DNA of 64,000 nt. Origin: Agaribacillus sp965228415. Lineage in GTDB: Bacteria > Bacteroidota > Bacteroidia > Cytophagales > Cyclobacteriaceae. Location of the stretch: contig OZ245814.1 in NCBI GenBank assembly GCA_965228415.1, positions 1,922,001 through 1,986,000 of the forward strand. Direction: 5' to 3'. The notes under the pieces are model-generated. The model was not told the DNA's origin. It did no database searches and saw only the letters and a list, made by a program, of their open reading frames with translations. Position 1 is the first letter of the stretch. Each line of letters begins with the position of its first letter. A program made the position numbers and the translations under genes. Positions 36,418-45,612 of this stretch are shown piece after piece.

Positions 36418-37815
36418 TCAATCATCGCTGTCTTCTTTCTTACCATTGCGCTTCCCTTTTTTCTTGGGCTTAATTTTATCGCCTTTTTTAATACGTTTGG
36501 AAACTACTAAAAACGGACCGGAGATCACTTCGTCTCCTTCACTGACTCCCTCCAGCACTTCAATATTGTCGAAGTCGCTGATTCCCGTCTTTACCTCTAC
36601 CATTTTAGCAGCCCCGTTGTCATTGACAAATACAACTTCCAGAATTTCATCCTCATCGTCTCCTTTAGTTTCTTCATTTACCTCCTCATCTTCCTCCTCT
36701 TCATCATCATCTTTGTTAAACCTGTCAAGCTTTTTTGGATCCCTGGTGGTTACTGATGCCAGAGGAACTGTCAGCACATTTTCTTTTCTTTCAGTAATGA
36801 TATCAACACTCGCCGTCATGCCGGGACGAAATGGCGTTTTTATATTTCTTTCCTTTAGCAGTTCCTGAAATGAGCTATTCAGAATACGTATTCTCACCTC
36901 AAATTCTGTGACCGCATCCGCTGATACTTTTTCATTGGCCGTATTGGCAATGGCGGTAACCACCCCTTTGAACTTCTTATCCAGATTAGAATAGGCATCC
37001 ACATCGATGATAGCTGTATCATTTAATGACACCCTGATAATATCATTTTCATTTACATCAACCCTTACTTCCATCTTATTAAGATCGGCAATGCGCAAAA
37101 GTTCCGTACCAGACATCATGTTACTACCTACCACTCTTTCTCCTTTTTCCACATTCAATTTTGAAACAGTACCACCAGATGGAGCATATACATTGGTCAA
37201 CCGAAGGTTTTCTGCCGCTTCAGATACCGATGCCTGCGAACTTTTTACAATAAATTCCGAGGCCCGGACATTCTCAAAAGCTGATTTTTTGTCATTTTCT
37301 GCAGCCAAAAAATTGGCCTGTGCCAATTCCCAGTCCGATTTGGAAATAACCTTCTGGTCCCAAAGTTTTTGCTGACGCTTGTACTCAAGGTTGGCACGGT
37401 CAAAATTGGCCGCTGCCTTGGAATATGCGGCTCTGGCGTTGGCGAGGTTGGCCTTTTGTGTGTTTAAAGATGCCTTAGTTCTTTCGAGGGCTGATTCCAG
37501 GTTGTCCGGCCTGATTTTTACCAGTAATTTGCCATAAGTCACTGAGTCTCCTTCCTCCACATTCAACTCTATAATTTCTCCGGACACATCGGGACTCAGC
37601 TTAATTTCTATCTCAGGCTGTACGGTGCCGGAGGCACTTACTTTTTCTACAACAGTCGTTTTTTTGGCTTTGGAGAGGTTTACTTCAATTTCCTTGGATT
37701 TACCTACCCACCCCTGGGATTTTCCAACAATTACAATCAACAACAAAAGCACCACGAATCCACCCAGTATATATATTAATTTGTTACTATTCTTTTTCTT
37801 TGGTCTTGCCATCAT
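36418..37815 (-). CDS. Efflux periplasmic adaptor (HlyD/MacA-like)
   Basis: 465 residues. One membrane anchor (about 12-31, KLIYILGGFVVLLLLIVIV), then barrel-sandwich hybrid and a long helical hairpin (about residues 105-190, alanine-rich with RTKASLNTQKANLANARAAYSKAAANF), then beta-barrel domains (MTASVDIITERKENVLTVP). An acidic low-complexity insert at residues 364-390 splits the C-terminal domain, and the protein ends with a lysine-rich tail. Adjacent to and translated with a TolC-type gene (stop and start abut), so they form the periplasmic and outer-membrane parts of an efflux pump. The inner-membrane part is not beside them. Confidence 0.92.
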   Translation of the reverse strand: MMARPKKKNSNKLIYILGGFVVLLLLIVIVGKSQGWVGKSKEIEVNLSKAKKTTVVEKVSASGTVQPEIEIKLSPDVSGEIIELNVEEGDSVTYGKLLVKIRPDNLESALERTKASLNTQKANLANARAAYSKAAANFDRANLEYKRQQKLWDQKVISKSDWELAQANFLAAENDKKSAFENVRASEFIVKSSQASVSEAAENLRLTNVYAPSGGTVSKLNVEKGERVVGSNMMSGTELLRIADLNKMEVRVDVNENDIIRVSLNDTAIIDVDAYSNLDKKFKGVVTAIANTANEKVSADAVTEFEVRIRILNSSFQELLKERNIKTPFRPGMTASVDIITERKENVLTVPLASVTTRDPKKLDRFNKDDDEEEEDEEVNEETKGDDEDEILEVVFVNDNGAAKMVEVKTGISDFDNIEVLEGVSEGDEVISGPFLVVSKRIKKGDKIKPKKKGKRNGKKEDSDD

Positions 37816-39276
37816 TTAAAAAGTTAAAGATTTACCCTGATAAAAGTCTAATATCTTGGTTTTAAAGATAAAGTCATATTTGTTTCTCACCAGGTCGGAC
37901 TTTGCCTGATACAAATCATTTTCCGCAATCTGATAATCTACAAAATTAATTACGCCCAGATTATATTGCTGGGACGCAATTCTAAATGACTCTTCCAATG
38001 CCTCTACCTGCTTCAGGGAGGCATCATAATTTTTTGAAGCGGCAAAGGCGTCATAGTACGCCTGCTCTATGACCTGTCTCAAGGTTTGTCTTGTCTGTCT
38101 GGCGTCTATCTCAGCTCTTTGCTTTTGTATTTTAGAGCGCTGTATATTCGATCTGGTTGTCAGGCCGTTGAATATTGGGATACTTAGCTGCAAACTCAGC
38201 TGTTGGTTAAAGTTATCACTAAACTGCTCACTCACAGAATAACCCTCATCAACACCAATCACATTGGGCCTGGTCACTTCACTCAAAACCACCTCATTGG
38301 TATTTTCAACAAAACCAATAGGTACTATTTGATCAACCGTACCATCCACAATATCTCTTTCACGATCAACGGCATCAGAGTAATTGGAACCAAGGCTTCC
38401 ACGAATGGAAACCGTGGGGTACAAGCCTCCTTTGGCAATAGCTTCCCCTTTGGCGGCGCTTTCCACGTTCAGGTCTGCACTTTTAATATCGGGTTGAATA
38501 GCCAGGGATGTTTTGTATATCTCTTCGACATTAATGGCGGCTATAGCCTGCGGATCGACTTCCAAATCGGGAATTACAATGTCAAACGGCTCGCTGGCAG
38601 GAATCAGCAGCGCCTGTTTTAAATTCAATAAAGAAATATTCAAATTATTCTCGGCATTGACCACATTCACCTCATTGGTAGCCAATTGCGACTGCAGGTT
38701 TAGCAAGTTGGAATAAGGCAGTGAACCGGCTTCCACCAGCGCCTTGGTTCTTTCCAATTGCTGCTGTGTAGAAGCCAGCTGCGTACGATTGTTACTTAGC
38801 AGCTCTTTGTTAAATATCACGTTCAAATACAAGGAAGCAACGTTTAAGGCGATATCATTGCGGGCATCGTCCAGGTCTTTTTTGCTGGCATTAAGGTCAA
38901 GGATCCCCTGTTTGATGGTATTTTGCTTTTGAAATCCTGAAAATAACGTCACGCCGGTGCTGGCACTATATCCTGTAAATGCAACTCTTTGATTAATGAA
39001 CAAATTGGTAGTCGGGTCAATCCCTCTTCCCCAGTTAAACCCATAGTTTCCCCCTGCGTTCAGAGTCGGTAACAGATCAGCTTTCGACTGTTTTAAATTC
39101 ACCTCCCTGTCCTGCACTGTCAATTTAGATTGTTGTAAGGTCAGGTTTTTTTCCCAGGCCTGATCAATACATTCCTGCAAGTTCCACTTTTTAATATTGT
39201 CATTATCCTGAGCCTTGCTTTCCAGTCCAAAGACCAGTCCAAAAAGCAAAAGATAATACTTGGCTATTTTTATCAT
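37816..39276 (-). CDS. TolC-family outer-membrane efflux protein
   Basis: 486 residues with signal peptide (MIKIAKYYLLLFGLVFGLESKAQ). The two OEP repeats typical of TolC are visible: WNLQECIDQAWEKNLTLQQSKLTVQDREVNLKQSKAD near the start, long coiled-coil stretches (about residues 130-220 and 380-470), and FDAFAASKNYDASLKQ-type helices. It sits between the serine dehydratase gene (3-bp gap) and the adaptor (0-bp gap) as one operon. Confidence 0.94.
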   Translation of the reverse strand: MIKIAKYYLLLFGLVFGLESKAQDNDNIKKWNLQECIDQAWEKNLTLQQSKLTVQDREVNLKQSKADLLPTLNAGGNYGFNWGRGIDPTTNLFINQRVAFTGYSASTGVTLFSGFQKQNTIKQGILDLNASKKDLDDARNDIALNVASLYLNVIFNKELLSNNRTQLASTQQQLERTKALVEAGSLPYSNLLNLQSQLATNEVNVVNAENNLNISLLNLKQALLIPASEPFDIVIPDLEVDPQAIAAINVEEIYKTSLAIQPDIKSADLNVESAAKGEAIAKGGLYPTVSIRGSLGSNYSDAVDRERDIVDGTVDQIVPIGFVENTNEVVLSEVTRPNVIGVDEGYSVSEQFSDNFNQQLSLQLSIPIFNGLTTRSNIQRSKIQKQRAEIDARQTRQTLRQVIEQAYYDAFAASKNYDASLKQVEALEESFRIASQQYNLGVINFVDYQIAENDLYQAKSDLVRNKYDFIFKTKILDFYQGKSLTF

Positions 39277-39279
39277 ATC

Positions 39280-39957
39280 TTAAAGATCAATATCTGGTAT
39301 ATAAATTATTTCATCCACCCACTTCAGGCTTTCCAGGTATTTAAGCGTCAATGGCCTAAGCCCGGAATCCATTTCAATCACCTGGCAGGCAAGATCGTTT
39401 CTTCCCTTTCTGGAGACGGACATCGTGGCAATATTGCAATCATCCTGGGCCAATACATTGGCGATAAAGGCAATGCTTCCTCTTACATCGTCAGCCGTGA
39501 TGATCAATGTGTGTAAACTAACACTAAAATTGGCGGTAAAGCCGTTGATCTCAGCGATGTTTACGATACCTCCCCCCAGGCTTTCCCCCAATATCTCTAT
39601 CTCATCTTTTCCAGCTTTCAGATAGATTTTCAATGTGTTAGGGTGCAGGGTCGAAGCATTACCAACCGATTTAAACGCATATTTAAGTTTTTCTTTTTTG
39701 GCGTGCTCAAAAGAACTTTTGATGCGACTGTCATCCGTTTTGAAGTCCAGCAACCCACCAATAACGGCTCTGTCGCTCCCATGCCCCTCGTAAGTCCTGG
39801 CAAAGGAATTGTAAAAGGTAATAACCGCTTTTTCAGGTTTCTTGCCCAACACTCTGATCGCCGCTCTGGCTATCCTTACCACACCGGCGGTGTGAGAACT
39901 GGAAGGACCTATCATTACCGGGCCGATCATTTCAAAAACACTGCTTTTTGTGACCAT
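39280..39957 (-). CDS. sdaAB: L-serine dehydratase, beta subunit
   Basis: 225 residues. Beta subunit of the iron-sulfur L-serine ammonia-lyase that makes pyruvate and ammonia. SVFEMIGPVMIGPSSSHTAGVVRIARAA is the signature start (GPSSSHT), followed by FYNSFARTYEGHGSDRAVIGGLL, and a C-terminal ACT domain (about residues 150-225). The alpha subunit, which carries the catalytic cluster, is not in the window. First gene of the operon with the TolC and adaptor genes, a surprising link that may just reflect gene packing. Confidence 0.9.
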   Translation of the reverse strand: MVTKSSVFEMIGPVMIGPSSSHTAGVVRIARAAIRVLGKKPEKAVITFYNSFARTYEGHGSDRAVIGGLLDFKTDDSRIKSSFEHAKKEKLKYAFKSVGNASTLHPNTLKIYLKAGKDEIEILGESLGGGIVNIAEINGFTANFSVSLHTLIITADDVRGSIAFIANVLAQDDCNIATMSVSRKGRNDLACQVIEMDSGLRPLTLKYLESLKWVDEIIYIPDIDL

Positions 39958-40184
39958 AGATTGTTAGATTACAATTCAATAATAAGTAATATTTTAGTTT
40001 TCGATAACAATAAAGTTATAAATGGTTATATTCTTCCATGAAAAACCGATGAAAGTGTAAATAAACCAAATTTCTGCTTTCTGTTCATTAATTGCAGCTA
40101 AATACCCTATGGTCAATCAACTAAAGCCAGGATTAAATACAACCCAAAACCAATCCGATTATCACCTTAATTGTTTTAGGATTT

Positions 40185-42149
40185 ATGACGTCAACACCCT
40201 CATCAGGAGATCCGAAAATGACAAGCTTTTCTCATAAACAATATCCGGTTTATCAGGGGGTGGATTTGGGCGTTACTTATCACCAGCACGAGACCATCTT
40301 TAAGCTATGGTCTCCTGTCGCCAGCCAGGTAAAAGTAAATATCTACGGTCAGGATGAAAGTCAAAAGCCTGAACTTACCCGAAAGCTCTCAAAAACAAAC
40401 GACGGTGTATGGGAACTGATCTTGAAGGGGGACTTTCTTAACAAGTATTACACTTTCCAGATTTTTTTAGATGGCCATTGGTTGCCTGAATCTCCGGATC
40501 CATATGCTACAGCGGTTGGCACCAATGGCAAAAAGGGAATGATCATAGACTTATCTTCAACAGATCCGAGGGGTTGGAAGTCGGACCATGGACCTGAAGT
40601 CCAGCATGCCACAGATGCCATCATCTACGAGTTACACATCAGAGATTTGTCTGTTCATGCGGATTCGGGCATTGATAACAAAGGAAAGTTTTTGGGTTTA
40701 TGTGAGCCAGGTACCCAATCGCGCAATGGGGAAAGTACCGGCTTGAGTCATCTGAAGGAATTGGGCATAACCCATGTTCATTTATTACCCTGTTTTGATT
40801 TTGATGCCATAGACGAGTCTGTCCCTGAAAACAATGAGTTCAACTGGGGTTATTCGCCTCAAAATTATAATACACCTGAAGGCTCTTACGCTTCTGTTGC
40901 CAGCGATGGCAACATCAGGATTAAAGAGTTTAAACAACTGGTAAAAACTTTGCATGATCACGGAATTGGCGTGATCATGGATGTGGTTTACAATCATACC
41001 GGAGATACTGAAAACGCCAGCTTCAACCTGCTAACGCCTGGCTACTTTTACCGGCAAGATGAGGCGGGAGGCTTTTCAAATGCCACGGCATGTGGTAATG
41101 AAACGGCTTCGGAAAGACCGATGATGAGAAAATTTATGCTTGACTCGGTTCAATACTGGGCCAGAGAATATCACATCGACGGCTTCAGGTTTGACCTGAT
41201 GGGCGTACACGACATTGAAACCATGAATTTGATTAGCCGGGCACTCAAAAAAATCAATCCCGGAATAATTATTTACGGTGAAGGGTGGACAGCCAATGAT
41301 AGCCCCCTTCCCAAAAGCCAGCGGGCCTTGAAACAAAATACACACCTTTTAAATGAAATTGCTTCATTTAATGATGATTTACGAGATGCTGTCAAAGGCC
41401 ATTGGGCCAGACATGTGACCAAAGGGTTTGTGAGCGGTAAAAAAGGGCTGGAGGAAAGCGTCAAATTTGGCGTCGTTGCCGCCACCTACCATTCCCAGGT
41501 GAAATACAAAAAAGTAAATTATTCAAAGACGCCCTGGGCCAGGGAACCTACACAATGTATCAACTATGTTTCCTGCCATGATGATCACACCTTATACGAT
41601 AAATTAAAAATTTCCAATCCCGATGCCACCGAGGAAGCGCTTATAAAAATGCATCTGCTTAGCAACACCATTGTGTTTACCTCACAGGGCATCGCTTTTA
41701 TGCATGCCGGGGTAGAAATGTTAAGGACCAAGGGAGGTGTCGAAAATTCTTTTGACTCGCCAGATGCCGTTAATGGCATCAATTGGGAATGGAAGTCAAA
41801 AAACAAAGCTGTTTATGATTACTATTGCCAACTGATCCAATTAAGGAAAAACCACCCTGCCTTTCGAATGCCAAATAACCGTATGATACAGAAACATCTT
41901 AAATTTTTTAACATTCATGAAAGCAATTTAATAGGATACGAAATAACCGGCAACGCCAACGGAGATGACTGGGGTCACATTTTATTGTTCTTCAATGGCA
42001 ATAACAGGGCAAAACACATTAACATTGGTACCGGTAATTACACAAAGGTTATAGCCAATCACCAGATTAATGAACAGGGGCTGGGTGATATACAAGGTGG
42101 AAAAATTGTTATCGAGGGAAGAAGTGCGCTGATGCTGGTAAAATACTGA
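40185..42149 (+). CDS. Type I pullulanase-like glycoside hydrolase (GH13)
   Basis: 654 residues, no signal peptide, so probably acting on internal glycogen or imported maltodextrins. A CBM48-like N-terminal domain (about 25-125, FKLWSPVASQVKVNIY) precedes the barrel. The type I pullulanase signature NWGYSPQNYNTPEGSY is at 220-235. Catalytic residues: Asp337 in IDGFRFD, Glu366 in YGEGW, and Asp466/467 in VSCHDDHTLYD. DVVYNH at 266-271 is the GH13 region I motif. ATG at 40218 is an alternative start. Alpha-1,6 debranching is the likely activity. Stands alone. Confidence 0.9.
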   Translation: MTSTPSSGDPKMTSFSHKQYPVYQGVDLGVTYHQHETIFKLWSPVASQVKVNIYGQDESQKPELTRKLSKTNDGVWELILKGDFLNKYYTFQIFLDGHWLPESPDPYATAVGTNGKKGMIIDLSSTDPRGWKSDHGPEVQHATDAIIYELHIRDLSVHADSGIDNKGKFLGLCEPGTQSRNGESTGLSHLKELGITHVHLLPCFDFDAIDESVPENNEFNWGYSPQNYNTPEGSYASVASDGNIRIKEFKQLVKTLHDHGIGVIMDVVYNHTGDTENASFNLLTPGYFYRQDEAGGFSNATACGNETASERPMMRKFMLDSVQYWAREYHIDGFRFDLMGVHDIETMNLISRALKKINPGIIIYGEGWTANDSPLPKSQRALKQNTHLLNEIASFNDDLRDAVKGHWARHVTKGFVSGKKGLEESVKFGVVAATYHSQVKYKKVNYSKTPWAREPTQCINYVSCHDDHTLYDKLKISNPDATEEALIKMHLLSNTIVFTSQGIAFMHAGVEMLRTKGGVENSFDSPDAVNGINWEWKSKNKAVYDYYCQLIQLRKNHPAFRMPNNRMIQKHLKFFNIHESNLIGYEITGNANGDDWGHILLFFNGNNRAKHINIGTGNYTKVIANHQINEQGLGDIQGGKIVIEGRSALMLVKY

Positions 42150-42322
42150 TTCTCTACTTGTACATTATTGTTGGATATCCCATTGAAAAAATAATGCTTT
42201 CGCCTTAGTTAATACACTTACTACTATAATCTGTACCCATCGCATGAAACAGCTTAGAGTAAAAAATTTCCGAACCTTCAATTATTTTTTAAGATATATA
42301 ATAATAACTTAAAACGACGACA

Positions 42323-43849
42323 TTATTCTTCAAGGTATTGATCGATTAATTTTCTTATTTCAGTGGAACCCGGCCTCGGAGCATTACTATGGATCAACTC
42401 TCCTTGTTTGTTATATAATAAGTAGCGAGGGATAGATTTTATCCCAAATTCCTTATTAACCAATATCTTATTCAAACTATCTACAAAGTAACTTTGCGGT
42501 GGGTTTTTATTTAAATATTTTTTTTCTGCACTTAACCAATGATCAATATTTTGATCTAAGGACAGATAGACAAAGGTCACATTTTTATCTTTATACTCAT
42601 CAGAAAGAGCAATTGAATTGGGTATTTCTTTGACGCAAGGAAGACACCATGCTGCCCAAAAATCGATGTATATCAATTTTCCTTTATTTTCAAAGAGAAG
42701 CAATTCTGCCATAAAAGAATTATTGTTTTTGTCTGTCAACCCTAATTCACCTGAAAAGATGTCTATGGCTTTATGTTTATTAGCCAAAAAATCTGTCCAT
42801 GCCTGATTGTCTAGCTCATTGCTAAAGAAATTTAGATAGTTTTTATTGTCGTCAACCGATAAGGTGGTCAGCAAATTGTCGGAATACTTTAATAGCAGGG
42901 ATCGCTTAATGTCCTCCTCCAAATAGTCAATAGCCTTAATAGTATCGTAAAGCGCCATATTTGGCATTTCCCCAACCTTTGGCAACAAGAAATCCCTATA
43001 ATAAAGATCAAGCAAATCATGGTAGAACGTATAATTCAATAGATTGATTCCATAGTCACCTGCCCGATACATTTTATAGGAAAACAGCCTTTTTGTATCC
43101 ATTAAATTAGAAAAATTGATGCCGTCATTTTGGTATAAATTAAGGACTTTAAGATTAAAGGAATTTTCCAACTGGAAATAATTGCCTGGTGCTTTGGAAA
43201 TTAAACCTTTTCTCACCAGCGAATCAATGAATACATTTTCCTGTTTGAGGTTTGCATAAGCTTTTTTCTTCAATTTTTCCAATTCTTCGATCATCTCCTT
43301 ATCTCCGGCTATAAGAGAATACGGACTGTTAATTTCCCTGTGTAGATAATAATAGTCTTCAATTCCCGATAATTTACCGCCATAAAGTGAATCGTTTTTC
43401 AGGCGGTGATAGTTGATATCGTAGAGAGGTATTGTACGATGATTTAATAAGGTAAAAATCGGTTTTTTTTGCTTCAGGCTTAATAGAAGGCTATCTCCTT
43501 TCTTAATTAAAAAACGTTCGGCAACCTGGCTTTTATCCTTATAAGCAATATCTAAATAGTCATGCTGGGTTTGAATGGTCAGCTTTGTATCAGATGATGG
43601 GTTAAGCGCATAATTACAAGGTATCAGATTATCATCTAAGTATTTGATGTTGGCCTGTTGCCTGGAAAAAGTTTCCATGCCAACTGTATCAAATAATAGG
43701 ACAATGGCCTTTTTATTGGGTTTATCACTTTCTATTTGACTATCGCTTCTGCAGCCATTGAACAATAGTATGATAACCATAACAGCGATTACCGCCAATA
43801 TACTTCCACTTATACACCAACAAATTATATTACTGATAAAATTATTCAT
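42323..43849 (-). CDS. TlpA-type thioredoxin-domain lipoprotein
   Basis: 508 residues. N-terminus with one hydrophobic segment and lipobox-like end (VMVIILLFNGCRSDSQ, Cys33). A long middle part of unknown fold is followed by a thioredoxin domain from about residue 380: FENKGKLIYIDFWAAWCLPCVKEIPN with the redox pair in WCLPC, then IKSIPRYLLYNKQGEL with the cis-proline. TlpA-like proteins handle extracytoplasmic disulfides. Its start overlaps the CarboxypepD_reg-like gene by 8 bp, so the two are translated together. As last gene of the accessory cluster it could act on the cysteine-rich peptides upstream, which is inference. Confidence 0.85.
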   Translation of the reverse strand: MNNFISNIICWCISGSILAVIAVMVIILLFNGCRSDSQIESDKPNKKAIVLLFDTVGMETFSRQQANIKYLDDNLIPCNYALNPSSDTKLTIQTQHDYLDIAYKDKSQVAERFLIKKGDSLLLSLKQKKPIFTLLNHRTIPLYDINYHRLKNDSLYGGKLSGIEDYYYLHREINSPYSLIAGDKEMIEELEKLKKKAYANLKQENVFIDSLVRKGLISKAPGNYFQLENSFNLKVLNLYQNDGINFSNLMDTKRLFSYKMYRAGDYGINLLNYTFYHDLLDLYYRDFLLPKVGEMPNMALYDTIKAIDYLEEDIKRSLLLKYSDNLLTTLSVDDNKNYLNFFSNELDNQAWTDFLANKHKAIDIFSGELGLTDKNNNSFMAELLLFENKGKLIYIDFWAAWCLPCVKEIPNSIALSDEYKDKNVTFVYLSLDQNIDHWLSAEKKYLNKNPPQSYFVDSLNKILVNKEFGIKSIPRYLLYNKQGELIHSNAPRPGSTEIRKLIDQYLEE

Positions 43850-45107
43850 ACAGTCTAAATTGTTCCTTTAGAGGCTGATGTGATTCCAGACTTTTAAGTA
43901 TGCCCTGTTCTAATGGATATTTGTTGAGCATTTCTAAATCTATCCAGAATGCAGGATCATAATTTGAATTTTTATACCCCTGCTTATCAAGTCGGTCAAT
44001 GGCACGTTTTGGTTTGATTTTTTCAAAATCCTTGATTGCAACACTATCAAACCAAATGATGGCGATATCATATTCACCATCCTCAGTATCTCTATTTATT
44101 AAACGGGGACTGATCACCTTCAGGAATTTCGGATAATAGCGTCCCCCAATTTTCTGAAATTTTAACAATTTCTGATACAGTATATGACCATGTCTTTGAC
44201 CTGAAATTTGAAATTCAATGATAGCATAGTCGGTCATGTTAATTTTTAAATAGTTTCTTCCTGATGGGGTACTGGCAAATGCGTTATCATTGAAAGCAAT
44301 ATGAAAAATGGTATCCTTATCTACGGTATATACATCGACTAGTTTGGCCAAGTAACTGTCTATAAATTTTTTAAATGACTTAAGGTTGAAGCGGGTATCC
44401 TCTTGATTGAATAGCCTTATATTATTATTTTCATACAATTTATGTAGAGGGTTGAATGCGGTTTGCCAGTTCGTATATCCACTTGTCCGCGCCTTGGATA
44501 ATGTTTTCACTGTTAAACTATCGATATCACCCCAGTCCTTACTTTCTCTGTAGGCAAGTACTTCTATTTTCGTGGAGTTGGGAAGTATTTTATAATTATA
44601 ATCCTGTATTCGAATAACTGCTTCTTCGAGGTGGGTGTATTGGTTGTTATGTGTGGAAACCTTCCTGTAAAGTGCCTCCAACAGATGAGGTTTATTGGGG
44701 AAATTTTTTGGTATATTTTCAATAGCGGTCAACATCAATTGTTTTAGATCAAATTTTTCATCTTGTATTAATATATCCTTCAATACTATGGCATTCCTTG
44801 CAAGGAGAAAAACAAGCGTATCTGCTGGGTTTAATGACTGAACTAATACACTTTGTTTATTATATCCTAACATGGAGATTATCAAAGAATCATAACTTAA
44901 CTCTTTGGGATATTTAACTTTAAAATAACCGCTGGGATTGGTTAAATTGCCTATATGCTCGTTGTTTTTAAAAAAGCACACAGCTCCGGGTAAAGGGGTT
45001 TTGTTTTCCTTATCCTTCACCACCCCTTTAATTTCTACAAACTTCCGCTGGGCGTTTGTCATATTTGTTAGCCATAAGCAAAATATAAGAAATCCTATTA
45101 ATCTCAT
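43842..45107 (-). CDS. CarboxypepD_reg-like domain protein, secreted
   Basis: 421 residues. Signal peptide MRLIGFLIFCLWLTNMTNAQ. Residues about 20-100 form a CarboxypepD_reg-like beta-sandwich (VEIKGVVKDKENKTPLPGAVCFF... PSGYFKVKYPKELSYDSLIISMLGY), the module usually at the N-terminus of SusC-like proteins. The rest is a mixed domain without a known motif, but not a TonB barrel. Proteins with this layout are common in Bacteroidota and of unknown function. Overlaps the TlpA-like gene by 8 bp. A perfect 10-bp stem-loop lies 14 nt before its start. Confidence 0.78.
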   Translation of the reverse strand: MRLIGFLIFCLWLTNMTNAQRKFVEIKGVVKDKENKTPLPGAVCFFKNNEHIGNLTNPSGYFKVKYPKELSYDSLIISMLGYNKQSVLVQSLNPADTLVFLLARNAIVLKDILIQDEKFDLKQLMLTAIENIPKNFPNKPHLLEALYRKVSTHNNQYTHLEEAVIRIQDYNYKILPNSTKIEVLAYRESKDWGDIDSLTVKTLSKARTSGYTNWQTAFNPLHKLYENNNIRLFNQEDTRFNLKSFKKFIDSYLAKLVDVYTVDKDTIFHIAFNDNAFASTPSGRNYLKINMTDYAIIEFQISGQRHGHILYQKLLKFQKIGGRYYPKFLKVISPRLINRDTEDGEYDIAIIWFDSVAIKDFEKIKPKRAIDRLDKQGYKNSNYDPAFWIDLEMLNKYPLEQGILKSLESHQPLKEQFRLYE

Positions 45108-45120
45108 TGTACTATTTTTA

Positions 45121-45150
45121 ATGCGGTTGCAACAATCACCGCAACCGCAT
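45121..45150 (-). promoter_or_regulatory. Stem-loop between peptide gene and CarboxypepD_reg-like gene
   Basis: Perfect 10-bp stem ATGCGGTTGC / GCAACCGCAT with a 10-nt loop. On the minus strand it follows the first peptide frame by 43 nt and precedes the next ATG by 14 nt. No T-run follows on that strand, so it is unlikely to be a simple terminator. It may stabilise the peptide mRNA or lower expression of the next gene. Confidence 0.6.
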
Positions 45151-45192
45151 TTTCTAATAATTATACACAGCTATGCGCGTGATTTTGGTTAA

Positions 45193-45458
45193 TTACCATA
45201 CCAACTCGCATCTTCCCTGATCCATAGGGATGTCATAGTCTACCGCCACTGCCCAATATGCAGCTCCACTAGGTTCTTGGTCACAATTTTGTTGAAAATA
45301 ATTGGTAGGTTGATTGTCATTGCATGAAATGATAGCAAATTGAGTCGCGCAATACTCACTTATTCCAAATGAGCCCCTTTGAAACTAACCAACTCTTTCT
45401 TATACAACATTTTCCCTGGCAGTAATTTTAGCATACCTAACTTTTTTCTTGTTTTCAT
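45193..45458 (-). pseudogene. Double-glycine-leader peptide gene, frame broken in a G-run (peptide 1)
   Basis: ATG at 45458 opens MKTRKKLGMLKLLPGKML then YKKELVSFKG and hits TAA at 45360-45362 after 32 codons. The C-run at 45374-45377 (four G's on the coding strand) is where the frame breaks. One extra G would read SFKGG then SFGISEYCATQF and stay open to TAA at 45193-45195, giving 88 residues: a 29-residue leader ending Gly-Gly and a 59-residue core with four cysteines. The leader pattern (basic start, ELV-x-F-x-GG) fits exported double-glycine peptides. Alternatives are a true pseudogene, slippage-dependent expression, or a homopolymer sequencing error. The extreme 3' end shares an 11-mer, TGCGAGTTGGT, with peptide 2 but in another frame, so a second shift near the end is possible. 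Confidence 0.6.
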
Positions 45459-45504
45459 TTCTTTAGAATTTTACTGATGCTTACTCTTATCGGTTTTCAG
45501 CTTC
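45459..45504 (-). repeat. Conserved 5' leader, copy 1
   Basis: The 46 nt directly before the peptide 1 ATG align without gaps to the 46 nt before the peptide 2 ATG (46634-46679): 36 of 46 positions identical by hand count, including a 15-nt exact block GAAGCTGAAAACCGA. This points to duplication of the whole leader-plus-peptide unit and possibly a conserved mRNA or regulatory element. Confidence 0.8.
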
Positions 45505-45612
45505 TCCGGGTGGTTCTCTTTAGCCTATATTGTAGTAACATCAAAGTAAAGGTAGCCTACAAGGGTGCAGTGTTATCGGGTGCTTAAATTTCAACACTTT
45601 CATGTATCATAA

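Noticed and set aside
36398..36868. Serine-rich 156-codon plus-strand frame
   Set aside because: This is the antisense reading of the acidic insert (GAT/GAA codons read as serine codons) of the efflux adaptor.
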